Below are positions 17,782-29,700 of a stretch of DNA of 64,000 nt, piece by piece. The number at the start of each line of letters is the position of its first letter. Position 1 is the first letter of the stretch. The stretch is from Endomychus coccineus (Eukaryota; Arthropoda; Insecta; Coleoptera; Endomychidae): positions 496,001 to 560,000 of the forward strand of contig CAUEHT010000005.1 of NCBI GenBank assembly GCA_958510875.1, given 5' to 3'. The notes under the pieces are model-generated. The model saw only the letters and a list, made by a program, of their open reading frames with translations. It did not search any database and was not told the origin of the DNA. Made by a program: the position numbers and the translations under genes.

Positions 17782-18967
17782 ATGGGCAAAATGAGTATCG
17801 GCTTCGATTGTATTATTCTCTTTTTTGGATGCGTTGCAGCTGGATATCAACATGGCATATCAAGACTTGCTACCGACTTAGAAGATACTTTACCTCATCA
17901 CGATAAATGCCAACAAATTACAGTGCCTTTCTGTATAGATATTCCTTATAATATGACAATTATGCCGAATATACTGGGACATAACACTCAAGAAGAAGCT
18001 GGCTTAGAAGTCCATCAATTTTTTCCATTAGTTAAAGTGAATTGTAGTGCCTACCTTCAGTATTTTATGTGTTCTGTATTTGTGCCAGTTTGTACCATTA
18101 TGGAGCAACCTTTGCCCCCTTGCAGACCATTATGTCTTTCCGCCAAGAATGGATGTGAGGGCATAATGACAAAATTTGGATATCAATGGCCTGAAAGTTT
18201 AAATTGTGATAAATATCCCATGACCTCTATACATGGACAACTATGTGATCCTGGAAACGTCACTGCTTCTATTAGTCAGAATTCACCGGCTACTGCTATT
18301 GAAATAGTTCCTCCACCAACCAACAAGTATAAAACTCCATATCTAGTACCGCGTGGGGGACGAGATATAGGTTTTGTGTGTCCAGAACAATTTAAAGTGC
18401 CAGAAATTTTGGAATATACGTTTCGAGTGAGAGACAAAGTAGAAAAAAACTGTGGAGCACCTTGTAGAATGATGTTCTTTAATGAGGACAAACGATTATT
18501 TTCTAAAGTGTGGATTGGAACATGGGCAATTTTGTGTACAGTCAGCTGTCTGTTTACTGTTTGTACGTTTTTAATAGACACTGATCGGTTTCGATACCCG
18601 GAACGGCCGATTATATTTTTATCTGTTTGTTACCTGATGGTATCCTTAGCTTATGTTATTGGATTTGCTGCGGATGATTCCATATCTTGTCGAGAACCGT
18701 TTCCTTCAAAACATGGTATAATAACAGTGAGCACAATTACTCAAGGAACTAAATATGAACTGTGCACAATTTTGTTCATGATATTGTATTTTTTCACTAT
18801 GGCCTCTAGTCTCTGGTGGGTAGTGTTAACTTTAACGTGGTTCTTAGCTGCAGGATTAAAGTGGGGCCATGAAGCTATTGAAGCTAATTCTCAGTACTTC
18901 CACCTAGCTGCATGGGCAATACCAGCTGTAAAAACCATCACTATACTAGCAATGGGAAAAGTTGACG
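17782..18967 (+). CDS. Frizzled receptor, 5' coding exon
   Basis: Encodes the first 395 residues of a Frizzled Wnt receptor of the plasma membrane. A hydrophobic signal peptide (~residues 5-20) precedes the cysteine-rich Wnt-binding domain (43-155) with all ten cysteines: C43, C51, C88, C97, C104, C114, C118, C125, C142 and C155. The signature blocks YNMTIMPN, EEAGLEVHQF and PVCTI match Fz (Fz1 class) better than Fz2. N-glycosylation sites lie at N57 and N87. A linker and GGRDIGFVCPEQF lead to TM1 (~244-266), TM2 (~276-297), TM3 (~327-357) and most of TM4 (~374-392). The exon ends at KVDG, phase 1. The C-terminal TMs and KTxxxW motif lie in exons not seen. In insects Fz acts in Wnt/beta-catenin and planar polarity signalling. 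Confidence 0.95.
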
Positions 18968-18973
18968 GTAAGT
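18968..18973 (+). promoter_or_regulatory. splice donor of the frizzled exon
   Basis: GTTGACG|GTAAGT is a perfect donor splitting the Gly codon of KVDG, where other Frizzleds continue with D-[IV]-L-SG. Read-through adds only KSE before a TAG, so the exon end is placed here. Confidence 0.9.
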
Positions 18974-20400
18974 CAGAATAGATTAATTGACATTGACATC
19001 CTAGCTCTACATTTTCAATCAAGCAAATTATGTTATTTATATAATATTAATTTTTTTAGCATATGCAAGTATTTTCGATATATTCATCACTAGTATCGAA
19101 TGTACTATGATTTATCCCACATTTATTGTATGAGAATATAAATATGATAAATAGTTGATAAGATAAATTGAATAACACCCGGCAGGAAATGGAATTCAAA
19201 AACTCAATTCTCCGAGAAATGTCTAAATGAATGCTACAAATTTATTTTATTATTTCGTGATGAGAGCCGAAATCCATCAGGTCCATCCCTATTCATCGCC
19301 GTTAAGTGGAATATTGATTATTATGTACTAGAGCTGATTCCCCTTTTATACTATTTCAGTAATATTTCCTCATGTAACTATTGACTGTTCCGGAAGGTTA
19401 CATATTCATATCAAACGAGTTCCAATTCGCCCAACATTTCTCTATTTAATGTTCTCGTACGACTTATCTTCCCAGATATAGCAATAGTGGTATCACCAAT
19501 AGTATTGATTAATCAATGCCAATAGCAACCATTGATTCGTAATTTTCGAATGTATTATTATAATGAGAAGGATTGTTGATAATGAATTGGTGAAATAAAC
19601 GTAGGGGTATTGACAAATGAACTTCTTTATATAGTTTTCTTGTCAATTCTGACTTGAAAATAATCCCAGCTCTAATACTTTTTGTGGAGATTCATGAGGG
19701 AATTCTATATAGCCCCTATTATATCGGATATTTTTGTTCATATGGAATCTACAAGTGATACATCTAGAACTTTTGAAAATTATTCACATAGAACGTATTG
19801 TTAAGTATTACCTTACTTTAATTTAAATAACAAATCCTTTATGGTAATAATGAAAATAACAATTTCTCCATATTTTGATGATTAACGTAAACGTTGTCAT
19901 TTTTATTTGTAAATTCATTCTAACAAGTCTGAGAAAATTGGTTTACATTCTACATGTGCTTCCGAAGAATGAAATCGATTATTTAGTTCGAGGGACGTAA
20001 AAGTATACATCATATTCACAATATTTTTAGTACTTGTGAAGAATCAAATTACATTTGTTAATTGAAGTAATAGAAGGGTAATCAAGTTATTCAGAAAATG
20101 ATCGAAAAATGCATTGAAAATATTTAAAAAGAATTGAGAAGTATTCAATGATATTTAGAGTAATCGAGAGATACTTGAATATATTCAAATAGTGGATGAT
20201 CCCAAGCTAATGGGTCAACATTTATCAATAGTTTCCGAAGTTAAAAATATTGTGACTTAGTCAAACTCACCTCAGTCCAAAAGTTGATAGTTGAAGAGAT
20301 GCGGGGTGTTAAATTTAAAATATCGTTTTAGTTTTTTTCCATTTATTCCTTTATAAATGTGAATATCCAAACAAAATTTTGACATGATAGTTTTTTGTGT
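18974..20400 (+). other. frizzled intron, unremarkable
   Basis: AT-rich with no ORF, repeat array or element recognised. No acceptor followed by the expected DVLSG-type coding sequence was found. Confidence 0.55.
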
Positions 20401-20410
20401 CGAGTTGTGC

Positions 20411-21887
20411 ACAGTTTGGTTATAGTTCATAGAGGGCGCTAGTTATAGCAGTTTAAATGTTAAAAATTATAAAATATTTTTATACGTCAGGATATCTAAT
20501 CTTTGGTAACAAATTCTAATTTCTCAACTTTCTTTAAATCAAAAAGGTTTAAAAGTTACTATCTCTCATTGCTTTCGAGATATTTGGCTTCGAGACTTTC
20601 ATTGCTGTCAGTTGGAGTAATTGAAATAGTTTAGAAATTCCGAAAAATGATTTCTTATTTATAATTAAGAATGGTAAACCGTAAAATAGTAAATATTAGT
20701 AAACGAAATTATGTCTTTTTGACAAAAACTGCTCAAAATATCCTCTTGGAACCTTATTGAAATATTATCTTATTTTAAAGTAAAGATTCTTATCACAAAA
20801 TGGCCACATTTAAAACTCTCTGTCATAAGTCTCCTCGGGTGTTTGTAGTTGATCTATAAACAACTAATTTCATGTAGGAACCTCCGAAACAAATATCCAT
20901 GAGGTTGAAGTCAGGGTTACGAGCAGGCATGGCATTCGACTCACACGACCTATCCAACGAACCGGAAATGACAGTTTCGTACTTGAACAGAAAAATGAGC
21001 GGGAGCCCCATCTGGCATGAAGTAGAGTTCCTGCCATAAATTTAATGGTAAATAATCTAGGTAATCAACTAAATTGCGCTGCAGTAAATCTGAATAGAAT
21101 TCACCGTTTAAATTCGAAGGAATCTCAACTGGACCCAGAAGATGGTTTCCTTTCATTTCACACTAAACATTTATCTTGAATTCTCGTTGAAACTGATACT
21201 CAGTAACTACGTGAGAATTTTCAATATCCCATATGTGCTGGTTCTTAAAATTGAAAATCAGTAAAGGTAAATAGCACATTATTTAAAAAGTCATGGTCAA
21301 AATTTCGCCGAGTGCGCATAAAATGAGCAAACCTGAATCTAGCTGGTAGGTCTGCTGCTAGAAGCTTTTGAACTGATGTCAAATGGTACGAATAAACTTT
21401 TCCGTATGAAAGATTGTTGGGACTCTTCCTTTACTTACACCGGTGGTCCAAGCTATTTGCTTACTACTTTCTTGTCGTTTTTCTGCCACCCGAGCTGAAA
21501 TTTCTTCGTATGTATTCTATCTTCCCTTGTACGTACAATTCAAATTATAGGCTAGGAAGTAATTTCATTTCGATACGAATAACACTGAATGCAAAATAGC
21601 ATACAAATGACAACACAATTGGAAAACGCCAAACGGATTTTTTTACGAAACCTACTCAAAAAACTTGCTAAATGTGAATGAATAATAGGTAATTATAATT
21701 TAAAGCAACTGCTTTGAAGATTGCAAAGCCAACTATCTCGAAAACGGTGCGAGGTAACGACTTTCATAAAGTCAACCTTTTTGTGTAAAAAGAGTTGAGA
21801 TATTTTAGAGTATAACAAAATTTGTATTGTCTTTAATAGATTCAAACTACTGTAACTAGTGCCTTGTATGAACTATAACCAAGCTGT
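20411..21887 (-). mobile_element. mariner-like DNA transposon relic
   Basis: Terminal inverted repeats of ~45 bp lie at 20411-20455 and 21843-21887. They begin ACAG(T/C)TTGGTTATAGTTCAT and continue with a GGCGCTAGTTATAGCAGTTT-like segment. The right end is next to TA; the left TA is lost. The 1.48 kb length suits a Tc1/mariner superfamily element. It lies in the probable fz intron. Confidence 0.75.
20825..21170 (-). pseudogene. mariner-like transposase fragment
   Basis: Minus-strand frames read LYFMPDGAPAHFSVQVRN (second catalytic Asp of the DDE/D triad) and, in a second frame, NPDFNLMDICFG and LVVYRSTTNTRGDL (third acidic motif and the following strand). Frames change between the two blocks. 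The N-terminal HTH and the first Asp were not found. The encoded enzyme would have been the cut-and-paste transposase. Confidence 0.75.
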
Positions 21888-23290
21888 ATACATATTTCAA
21901 TTCCTCTAACCAAAAAAACCCACACCTCATAATATTTATAAAGAAATACATCTATACCTCTTTAACTATCAACGTTTGAACTAAGTAAGTTTGACTAAAT
22001 AAAAATATTTTCACCTTGAGACCCTACTGGTGAATTTTGGCCCATTACCTCCAAACCACCCTTATATTTAAAGATAATTAAAGTGATCAAAATAATCAAA
22101 ATATCATAAATTTGGAAAACTACATATGAATAAGCCAAATGGCAGATACGATAGTTCTAGTCTCGACGGTATCACTATTCTTCAGTAGACATACACTTTT
22201 CATGACATTGAACTGCTTTTATAAATTGAATTAAATGCACCTTTGAACTATAGCAAAAATTGTATTGTTTATTTTACAATCTTTTATTTTTTTTTAACGC
22301 AAATAGAATACCTGAGGAATGAAAACATGATGTATATTTTGAAAAGATGCCTTGAGAGGAACCATCACATGCCTCGAAGTGGAGGTGCGGTAACTGTTTT
22401 ATGGGAAATTATATATATTTTTTTGTATTTCAAAAACAATGTGGTTCAAATAAGTCTAATCTAGGCTTTTGAAAAATTGTCTAGTTTTGCTTCATTTTAT
22501 TATTATAATCTTTAATTTATCATTTAATCATAAATAACGGTTAAACATTTTTTTTACAATATTTAGAGAAAGGTATCGACAAAACCCTTACAAACGATAA
22601 ATTTGACACCGTTCAGTGCTGCTTCTACAGCGGGTTTCCTTTAATATTAGCAGATACAACATGCCACCATGTACAAGAGTAGACTAGCAATAGTTGCATA
22701 TATGTAGCGAAAGATACCTACATTAAAATAGGGTGTATCTGTGAGATAGAAACATGATAATATACAGCTGCATCCAATCCTTCAAGTAGCCAGAGAATAA
22801 ACATTATATATACATTACATAATTAGACTTTTGATTTATTGTTAAACTCTTCGCGACGAAGTCTGATGAGTACATTGAATTTATTCAAGCTATTTTTAAA
22901 ATCTATAAAAAAAGTACTAGAGCAAAAATTTTTTTATCGTCGTATTCTTCATTGAATTTCAAATAATTTTGAATTTCCGTCATGAAACATACTACACGAT
23001 AACTCAAAAAAACGAAAAGTGCTATCATACTCAGATTTCAAAAAATCGTTTGTTGTTCTGTGACAAGTCACCCTATTATTTTTTGGGGAAATCTTATGAT
23101 AAACACCCCCCTTTCTGAAGTATTGAATAAAAAAACGTAACTCCCAAAGTATAGATACATTGATTGATTCAAAACTTCTACAGTAAACTTAAATCGTTGT
23201 ACTAAAACAACAACAAAAATAATTATTGAACTAAACTTAAAAACTCAAAACTCGTACAGTTTTTATAATTTTATATATATAACCGAGTAT
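21888..23290. other. no gene seen
   Basis: AT-rich DNA with scattered short ORFs, none with a recognisable domain. A stretch near 22600-22700 (CAGCGGGTTTCC, CATGCCACCATG) is less AT-rich but shows nothing coherent. Confidence 0.5.
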
Positions 23291-23299
23291 ATAACCAAA

Positions 23300-23745
23300 T
23301 CACACCAAGAACGATCGGATATTTCTAATATTCATTGAATCTGATAATGATATGGATATGAATCCCTTACTGAAGAAATAAAGTTCGTAATCTTGTGGAC
23401 TTATATTTATTGCAATATATGGGCACTTAACTTCTATTATTCCATCTATACTGATGAGTTCATCAGGTGATGCACCTAAAATAGATTTAACTCCGATATG
23501 GTTTAACAACCATATTTAATTGTTGAAAGTACTGATTTTTAGCAACTTCTTCGAACTCAAGTCCATGTTCAATTGCTAGATGCCTGATGTCTTCATCATT
23601 CAACATGATATCTATGATGTTCTTGGAAGAAGAGTTGTTCCTTGGTTTACAGACTAGACCAAATCGTGAGGTAGTGCTAATTTTCCTTTGAAGCTTCCAT
23701 GATTCACAAAGTCTCTGAAACTTGGTGACTTCACTCAATTCATCT
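23300..23745 (-). pseudogene. YqaJ/lambda-exonuclease-type nuclease remnant
   Basis: Two minus-strand frames. The first (23487-23738) has TTSRFGLVCKPRNN, then IEHGLEFEEVAKNQY. The second (23300-23509) has SILGASPDELISIDGIIEVK and CPY. The order 'SxFGxVCKR ... EHGxxxExxAxxxY ... GASPDGLI ... GIIEVKCPY' is the YqaJ-type recombinase/exonuclease core, including the D...E-x-K catalytic motif. The frames are broken between the blocks. In insect genomes such domains occur in mobile elements and endogenous viruses; the parent element is not identifiable here. Confidence 0.7.
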
Positions 23746-25095
23746 CTTTTGTGCGGCTAAATGAAGTATTACCAAACATTTTTTGCAATTTTCTACAAGT
23801 TCTTCTTGCCCGTTTGGTTGAATTTCTGAATTTGAATAAGCGTTACTCGTTTCACTTTTATCGTCTTGAAAAATAAATTCTTTCAAAAATCACGCGTTGA
23901 AGTGCGTTACTGAATTTTTTGTTGGTTTTCGGCGCCATACTTCGTAAGAAAACATCTCGTCTGACTCATCAAGAACTCAGGTCTTGGTGAGACAAGATTT
24001 TCCAATTTTCAAGTCAGTTTCAATTTTCAGAGATAAAATATCTTCCCTTAGCTTCCATATGAATTGGGAGCATCTGATATTTCTTTCGCCCTTCGATTTA
24101 TTTTTTTTTCAATTGGGAAAAATAATTTTCCACTGAAGAGTTACTGATTGGAATTATGAATTGCACACATCATTGATTTTTCCACTCTTTTTTTGTTGGT
24201 TCTATTTCAAAACTTCTGAAATGTAATTTTCTATAAATTTTTAAACCTTTTATAGAAAGGACTTGATCTGAATAAGGCATCATCAATAGCGTTAGAATGT
24301 TTTTCGTTCTTATATATTCTTATATACAGTTAGTCAAGGCCGTAGCTAGAAAAGTGTTTCCAGGGGAAGGAGGTGGGTTGTAGATTCAAAATATCATATT
24401 CACTAGGTCGTTTTTAGCTTTGTTCATATGGTTCATACAGGCGATTGTTCTCATCTCAACAAAATTTTTGGGTCAATTAAACTCTAGTGATCATTGACTC
24501 AGGCCTTTCAACCAGTATATATAATCTAACATTTTCACTTTAATAGGGCATTTTTTTCCGCTTACAATAAACTTCTTGCTACGATGACATTAATTGAGGA
24601 ATGAATCCACTCAGTCTATTTCGAGATTGATCTTTGCATGACTTTATCGTTTTCAAAACTTTTCGCTTTGATTATAACTGCGAATACTTCACGTAATATC
24701 ATCAAGACTATGGGTAATAATGAGGATTGTGATTTTTGAATGAAATAAGTTTCATTTTAAAAATCAACATAAACCTAACAGACTAATTCACCCTCTGCGT
24801 CACACTTATTGAACCTAATGCCCATTTTTTGATAATCGGCTATATTATATACCATAGTCGTTTGACGTAAGACTATCTAACCTGGTTGGATTACCAATTA
24901 TAATCTCTAACCGAGTGTTCAATTAAATATAGGATGTTCTATTTAGAAAAATTAAGTACTACCCATACTTTATTTATTTTAAACACCCAGTATATTTTAA
25001 TCAGTGTATAAAATCTTGCCAGAAAATGTCTTCAAAAGTCTGATTTGAATTCTCAAATCGGTTCAGAAATAACCTCAGAGATAACCAAGTAACAG
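23746..25095. other. no gene seen
   Basis: AT-rich DNA with poly-T runs (23,890-24,110). Nothing coherent was recognised on either strand. Confidence 0.45.
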
Positions 25096-25099
25096 AGGG

Positions 25100-27290
25100 G
25101 GCTTTTATGGTGAATCACACTATACATGTTTTCATTTGGATATAAAATTAGAAAAACTGACTTCCCTCACTTTCGTTGAGCATAATTTTCCGCTTTCGGA
25201 CACTTCTGTGGGTAAAATGTATGATTGTAGGAACAGAAACTTCATTGGGAATGATTTAGTTGAAAATACCTTATGTGGACCCTTTTATTGAAATTTCAAT
25301 GTTACTCTATGTTGTATTGAAATTTTAATGAAATGTGAACTATCAAAATTATTGACAGTAATATAACCTATTCTATGATCTGGCTCCTGAGCCAAGAACT
25401 ATAATGTATTGAGAGTTCAATGCCACAGAGTAAACTGATAAAATAAACTGTGACGTCACATCGATCAGGTCACTTATTCTTAAAATGACAAATTCGGATA
25501 CTTCTGCAGGTTAAATATATGGGTGTGATATATACTCGGATATATATTTATATACAGAAAAACAGTTTTGCCATCATGGTTCAATAAATTGCTAATTACA
25601 TTTGAAAAACTCAAGATGGATTCCAAAATACCACTTGAAACGGGGCTAACGTGCCGAAAAACAATATAGTTCCTATTTTCCCCATTTTGGAGCGATTTGT
25701 AAAATTTCAAATTCGTACAACCAATTGGAACGGCACAATCGTCTCCACAATGGGTCACGCACACTCAGACAACATCCTAAAATAATTATTAAAAAAAAAT
25801 CTTATAACATACCTCGTTTTTAAAACGGACTAAAAAGTACAAATTAATTTTTCCTAAAAATACAGATAGTCCTTAGATTTTATATTTGTGAATTTTTAAT
25901 AGTTATGAAATTACTTTTAAGATTTAAAATGAAAACCGTGGAGCGCATGTAACAGATAATTGATGCATGAATAGTCTAACAATTTTATTTCACTGCAAAT
26001 GATATGAACTGTCTTGTGAGTTTTCTCAACTACACCTACTCTCCACACTCCTTACTATTACCTATTGCATGCACTCCACGTTGTTAATTTTAAAATTCAG
26101 TTATTTTCATAGCTATTGAAAATGCACAATTACTAATCCACAGGATTATCTGAATTTAGTTAGGAATCTTTATGGGGCTAAGAGAAATTATTTTGAACTT
26201 TTTAGTCCGTTTCAAGAACGTGGTATATTCTGAAAAATTGAAATTTTTCTATCGATCTTAAACATTTTGATGAGATTATAATAGGGGCCAATGGTACATT
26301 CCGGATTGAACCTTACGGTTCAAAAGGTAGAGTTTTCTAAAGATAGGATAGGCAGACAGTTCTGATCTATATTTAAAGTTTCAAGTCTCTAGTTCATCGG
26401 GAAGATGGACGGACAGATAGCGTAAGCTTAGTGATAGAGTTTTGAACGGAACCCTAACGAACAGACATACAACAAAGCGATTTAATATTGTATTGTCATT
26501 CAGTTATGAGCTATGTTCAATGTTTCAAGTCCTCATCTCGGTAAGTTAGTTTAAAATTAATTGCAAGATTGCGTCCTAACAGACAGACAAGAAAGCGAGT
26601 TTAGTAAAATAGGGTTCCTAATGACAAGACAGTGAGTTAATATTGTCATCTAGTTCTGAGCTATATTTGAAGTTTCAAGTTTTTTGTTCATTGAGAAGTT
26701 AGGTTAAAGTCAATTGCAAACAGAGAGAAGAACGCGAGCTATTCGATATCAATTGAAGACAGACAGACAGACAAGAAAGCGAGCTAATAAAAACGTGGTA
26801 AAATAGGCTAGATCGGTTCAGAGATATCCGCCGAAATCCACAAACATTATTTCAGGCCGATTACAATATTATGTACTTCCCTACGTATAAGTACTGATAG
26901 GAGTAAAAATGTATTCTAAAATCAGAAAAAAAATTACATTCATAAGCAAACATAGGTTTTTAACGTTCAGTCCTCCACCTAATTTTCTAGAATAAAATAA
27001 CAAATCTAGTGAACAATCTTATTAAAATATTCATGTAAGTGTTTTAGTTCAATTCCGTTGCTCACACTCTGTTTAAAAGAGATTGCAAATATAGATTGTA
27101 TGACCTTCAGCATTTTTTATGAAAAATCTTTTTAATCCTAATTCAATTTATCCTGTTATGAAATTACATATTTGGTAGACTATTCTCAATTATTCAATCT
27201 AATTATTAGACTCATTAATTATGTAGTTAGGTATAACACATGAGAATGTCAAATATTATGTTTGGAGGCTCCTTTATGTAAAAAAAATCA
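25100..27290. repeat. old segmental duplicate, copy A
   Basis: Diverged counterpart of 44150-45420. Collinear landmarks include CTTTCGGACACTT, GGTAAAATGTATGATTGT, a TGACGTCACA site (25453 vs 44531), CAATATTATGTA with following AGTAAAAATNTATT, and TATGAAATTACATATTTGGT (27160 vs 45220). Identity is roughly 70-80% by eye with insertions on both sides. It could be a genomic duplication or two copies of an unclassified element. The ORF at 25480-25764 has a homologous but frameshifted counterpart near 44600-44700 and is unlikely to be coding. Confidence 0.75.
26380..26800. repeat. degenerate repeats with ACAGACAGACAAGAAAGCGAG
   Basis: The phrases GACAGACAAGAAAGCGAG and GAGCTATRTTYRAWGTTTCAAGT recur three to four times at ~130-150 bp spacing within copy A of the segmental duplicate. 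Such phrases are familiar from dispersed insect repeats. The equivalent part of copy B lacks them. Confidence 0.6.
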
Positions 27291-27609
27291 TTCGCTGACA
27301 ATTTTCTTGAAATATCTCTAAGATACTTCTTTCGATCCTTATTGAAATACAATAAAATGTCAACTCACTGTTTTGATTCTGATTCCTAGTTTCTTCTTGT
27401 TATTCAATGTCTTTATGTAAGTTATCTTCACAAAAATGCGTAGCTGGTAAAATTTTGGGGTTGAGGGAGGGTTATTGATGATGACACAATATAAATTTTG
27501 GTTGTAAACAAACAACTTTAAGAACATGGAACTTTTGAAATTCGATAACAAGTTAATTTGCTTCATTTTTGCACTATATCCTAGTGAAAGTTCACAGAAA
27601 ATGTATCAA

Positions 27610-28000
27610 AATATTTTTGAACGACCATCGTCCTAGTCATTTATGTTGGTATTAAAATATTTTTTGAAAGCAGAAAGTTTCAAACAGGTCGCCTTTCTTA
27701 TTTATCGCGTATATACTAAATTGAAGTAGCGTTTACTCCTTTCCAGTGAGTTGCCACTAATTATTTTAGGAGTGCTTCTCATTTATGTTGGTACTAAGAT
27801 TTTTCGTGAAAGCAAAATGTTCCTAACAAGTCGCCTTCCTTAGCTATCGCATGGTTACTAAAACGAGGGTAGCTATTTACCCCTTTCCTCTGGGTTGCAA
27901 GTAATTATTTTAGGAGTGGTACTCCTTTATGTTGGAATTAAAATTTTTCAAGCTGAATGTTTCTAATAGGTCTCCTTTCTTAGTTATCGCATATTTAGTA
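27610..28000. repeat. ~143-bp tandem repeat, three diverged copies
   Basis: TTATGTTGG blocks at 27641, 27783 and 27927 are 142 and 144 bp apart. Each is followed by a AAA..TTTCNAACAGGTCGCCTT block and by TTATCGC..ATACTAAA. Identity is about 75% by eye. No relation to the 142-bp satellite at the window end was seen. Confidence 0.8.
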
Positions 28001-28329
28001 AAACAAGCAGTGGCGGCTCGTGAACTTTTTAAGAGAGGAGGCTGGACATAAAACGTTTTTGTAAAAATATACTCTATTCAGCCAATTAATTTAATTAAAT
28101 TAAATTGAATTGAATTAAAATTAATTGTTACCCAGCAAGAATCAACGTGGAAGTATGGAGTTTCTCTTGGCAAACAATTTTTTTTTTCGTTTTTTGTTTT
28201 TTTTTGGATTTTTGATATTTTTTCTTTTTCTTAGAATTTTTCTTATTTTGTTTTTTTTTATCAATTTTATTAACTTTTTTATTTTGTAGATTCTTGAGCT
28301 AGGAAAATAATTTGTAAATTCCAGATTTG
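28001..28329. other. possible transposon end, T-rich tract
   Basis: CAGTGGCGGCTCGTGAAC at 28009-28026 resembles termini of hAT-type insect transposons (CAGNGGCGG). No partner terminus was found. A T-rich tract follows to 28270. The minus-strand Lys-rich ORF across it is low complexity. Confidence 0.3.
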
Positions 28330-29305
28330 TCGATATCGGAAACTTTATCAAAGGTGTTGCCTAATTGGTTTTTTGGTTTATTCTTACATTCATCTACGGG
28401 TTGTATTGCAAGTTTCTTCTCGTGTTGTAGGAGGAAACCTTCACGCTATACAGTTCACTGCCTGTATTCCGGTGGTTATCTTCGTTCTGTCACCTCACCC
28501 TGTCGTTGTGTGATCATGTGCGAAGTGAAATTTTCGAGGTTGGGTTTTCAAATGTTGGGTAGGTAATATCCTGAGTCACGGTTTATATTATTTGAATGTT
28601 ATAGGATTTCTATCGCTTCAAAAATTTTTCGCTTATAGAAGTTTGAGGCTCGGGCTAGGATTTCAGTATTTTCGAAAAGGATTTGATGATTAGTGTCAAA
28701 CTTGTGTTCAGCAAGTGCAGATCTACTGGTGTCATGAAGCCTCGTACAGCGCTCATGTTCTTTCACACGAGTAGCTATTGTACTACCTGCTTCACCAATG
28801 TAGACTCACCGCAAGAACAGGGAATGCTATTAACACCTTCTGATTGAAAAACAGGAAGGGGATCTTTGATAGGTTTGTGAAACTGAGATAGTTTTCGAAG
28901 TGTGGAAAACCCAGCAGAAATATTATGTTTTTTTGAGGATTTTGGAAATTCGATGCATCAAATTTTCAATATATGGAAGATAGGCAGTGGATAAAACAGG
29001 TGGGGGATTTCTGGCTCAGGTTGATTTGAAATTTTAGGCAATGTATTTCTTTATGGCTTTTTGAATGTTATAATGAATTTTATTGAATTGAAGGTTCTAA
29101 TTTGGTTAGTTGGTTGCGTTCCAATTTTCTTTTTGTTTAGAAATTAAATTATTGATCAAATATTTGTCGAATGTTCAATAATCTATGAACAAGAGCTATT
29201 TTATAATTGAATGATGTTTTCTAAATTTGCAATACAACTCGTTTATAGATGTAAGAACAAGCAAAAAAACCGTTTAGGCAACACCTGTGATGAAGTTTCC
29301 GACAA
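28330..29305 (-). mobile_element. PLE fragment on the minus strand with inverted ends
   Basis: A minus-strand PLE 3' coding end is flanked by inverted copies of a ~27-bp block: GGAAACTTTATCAAAGGTGT then TGCCTAA at 28336-28362, with the complement at about 29273-29299. The interior toward 29000 has lost its frame but keeps linker-like sequence. The right inverted block starts the next, plus-strand PLE remnant, so two fragments meet head to head. Confidence 0.6.
28599..28930 (-). pseudogene. PLE GIY-YIG endonuclease remnant
   Basis: The minus strand reads PIKDPLPVFQSEGVNSIPCS then CG, and after a frameshift VYIGEAGSTIATRVKEHE, then SALAEHKFDTNHQ, ending FYKRKIFEAIEIL and a stop. This is the full order of a PLE GIY-YIG domain with both signature tyrosines, Arg and Glu. 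The break sits between the CSCG and VYIG blocks. Confidence 0.8.
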
Positions 29306-29640
29306 ATCCGGGATTCACAAAAACGGTTGTGAATAGTTCAAAATACTATATGGAACAAACTAGAAACAACATTTTAACTCGGTATTTTGCACATATAAAG
29401 AAAAATAATGGTAAAACATCAGCGTTAGCCGAACATATTTTGAATACAGGTCACACCATTTCTCAAGAAAGTCTATTACTTTTGAAACAAAGTACGGACA
29501 AATATCAAGGTAATTCAGAAGGGATGGAAATGTATAAACGAAAAAGCAACTTATTAAATTCCGATGTATCTCCAGCTGAGGGTAAACCTTTATTTGCATT
29601 ATTATGCGCAAATAGTATTCCAACAGGCAGATTTTGATTT
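29281..29640 (+). pseudogene. PLE GIY-YIG endonuclease remnant
   Basis: The plus strand reads TVVNSSKYYMEQTRNNILTR, then KTSALAEHILNTGHT, and ends with a QSTDKYQGNSEGMEMYKRKS stretch. The YIG triplet has become YME, so it is catalytically dead. The 3' part continues into the left end of the tandem array at 29627. Confidence 0.7.
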
Positions 29641-29700
29641 CTAATTCAGTTTACTCTGATGATGGCTACTTGGTAGTCGAAAGTTTTTCAGCATTTTAAG
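29641..29700 (+). ncRNA. hammerhead-like PLE 3' terminus (repeated at 34615 and 39588)
   Basis: CTGATGATGGCTACTTGGTA then GTCGAAAG keeps the CTGATGA and GAAA cores with stem II GGCTAC/GTAGTC. I could not form a convincing stem III or stem I, so it is probably a decayed ribozyme. It resembles 17315-17350. Confidence 0.4.

Noticed and set aside
25480..25764. Minus-strand 94-residue ORF beginning MCVTHCGDDC
   Set aside because: The diverged duplicate at about 44600-44720 does not keep the frame, so there is no sign of coding constraint.
27610..28000. Relation between the ~143-bp repeat and the 142-bp satellite
   Set aside because: Similar period only; the sequences share no blocks.
28142..28351. 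Lys-rich minus-strand ORF
   Set aside because: Low-complexity translation of a T-rich tract.
29641..29700. Active hammerhead at the left end of each tandem unit
   Set aside because: The core CTGATGA and GAAA with stem II are present, but I found no convincing stem III or stem I pairing; listed only as hammerhead-like.
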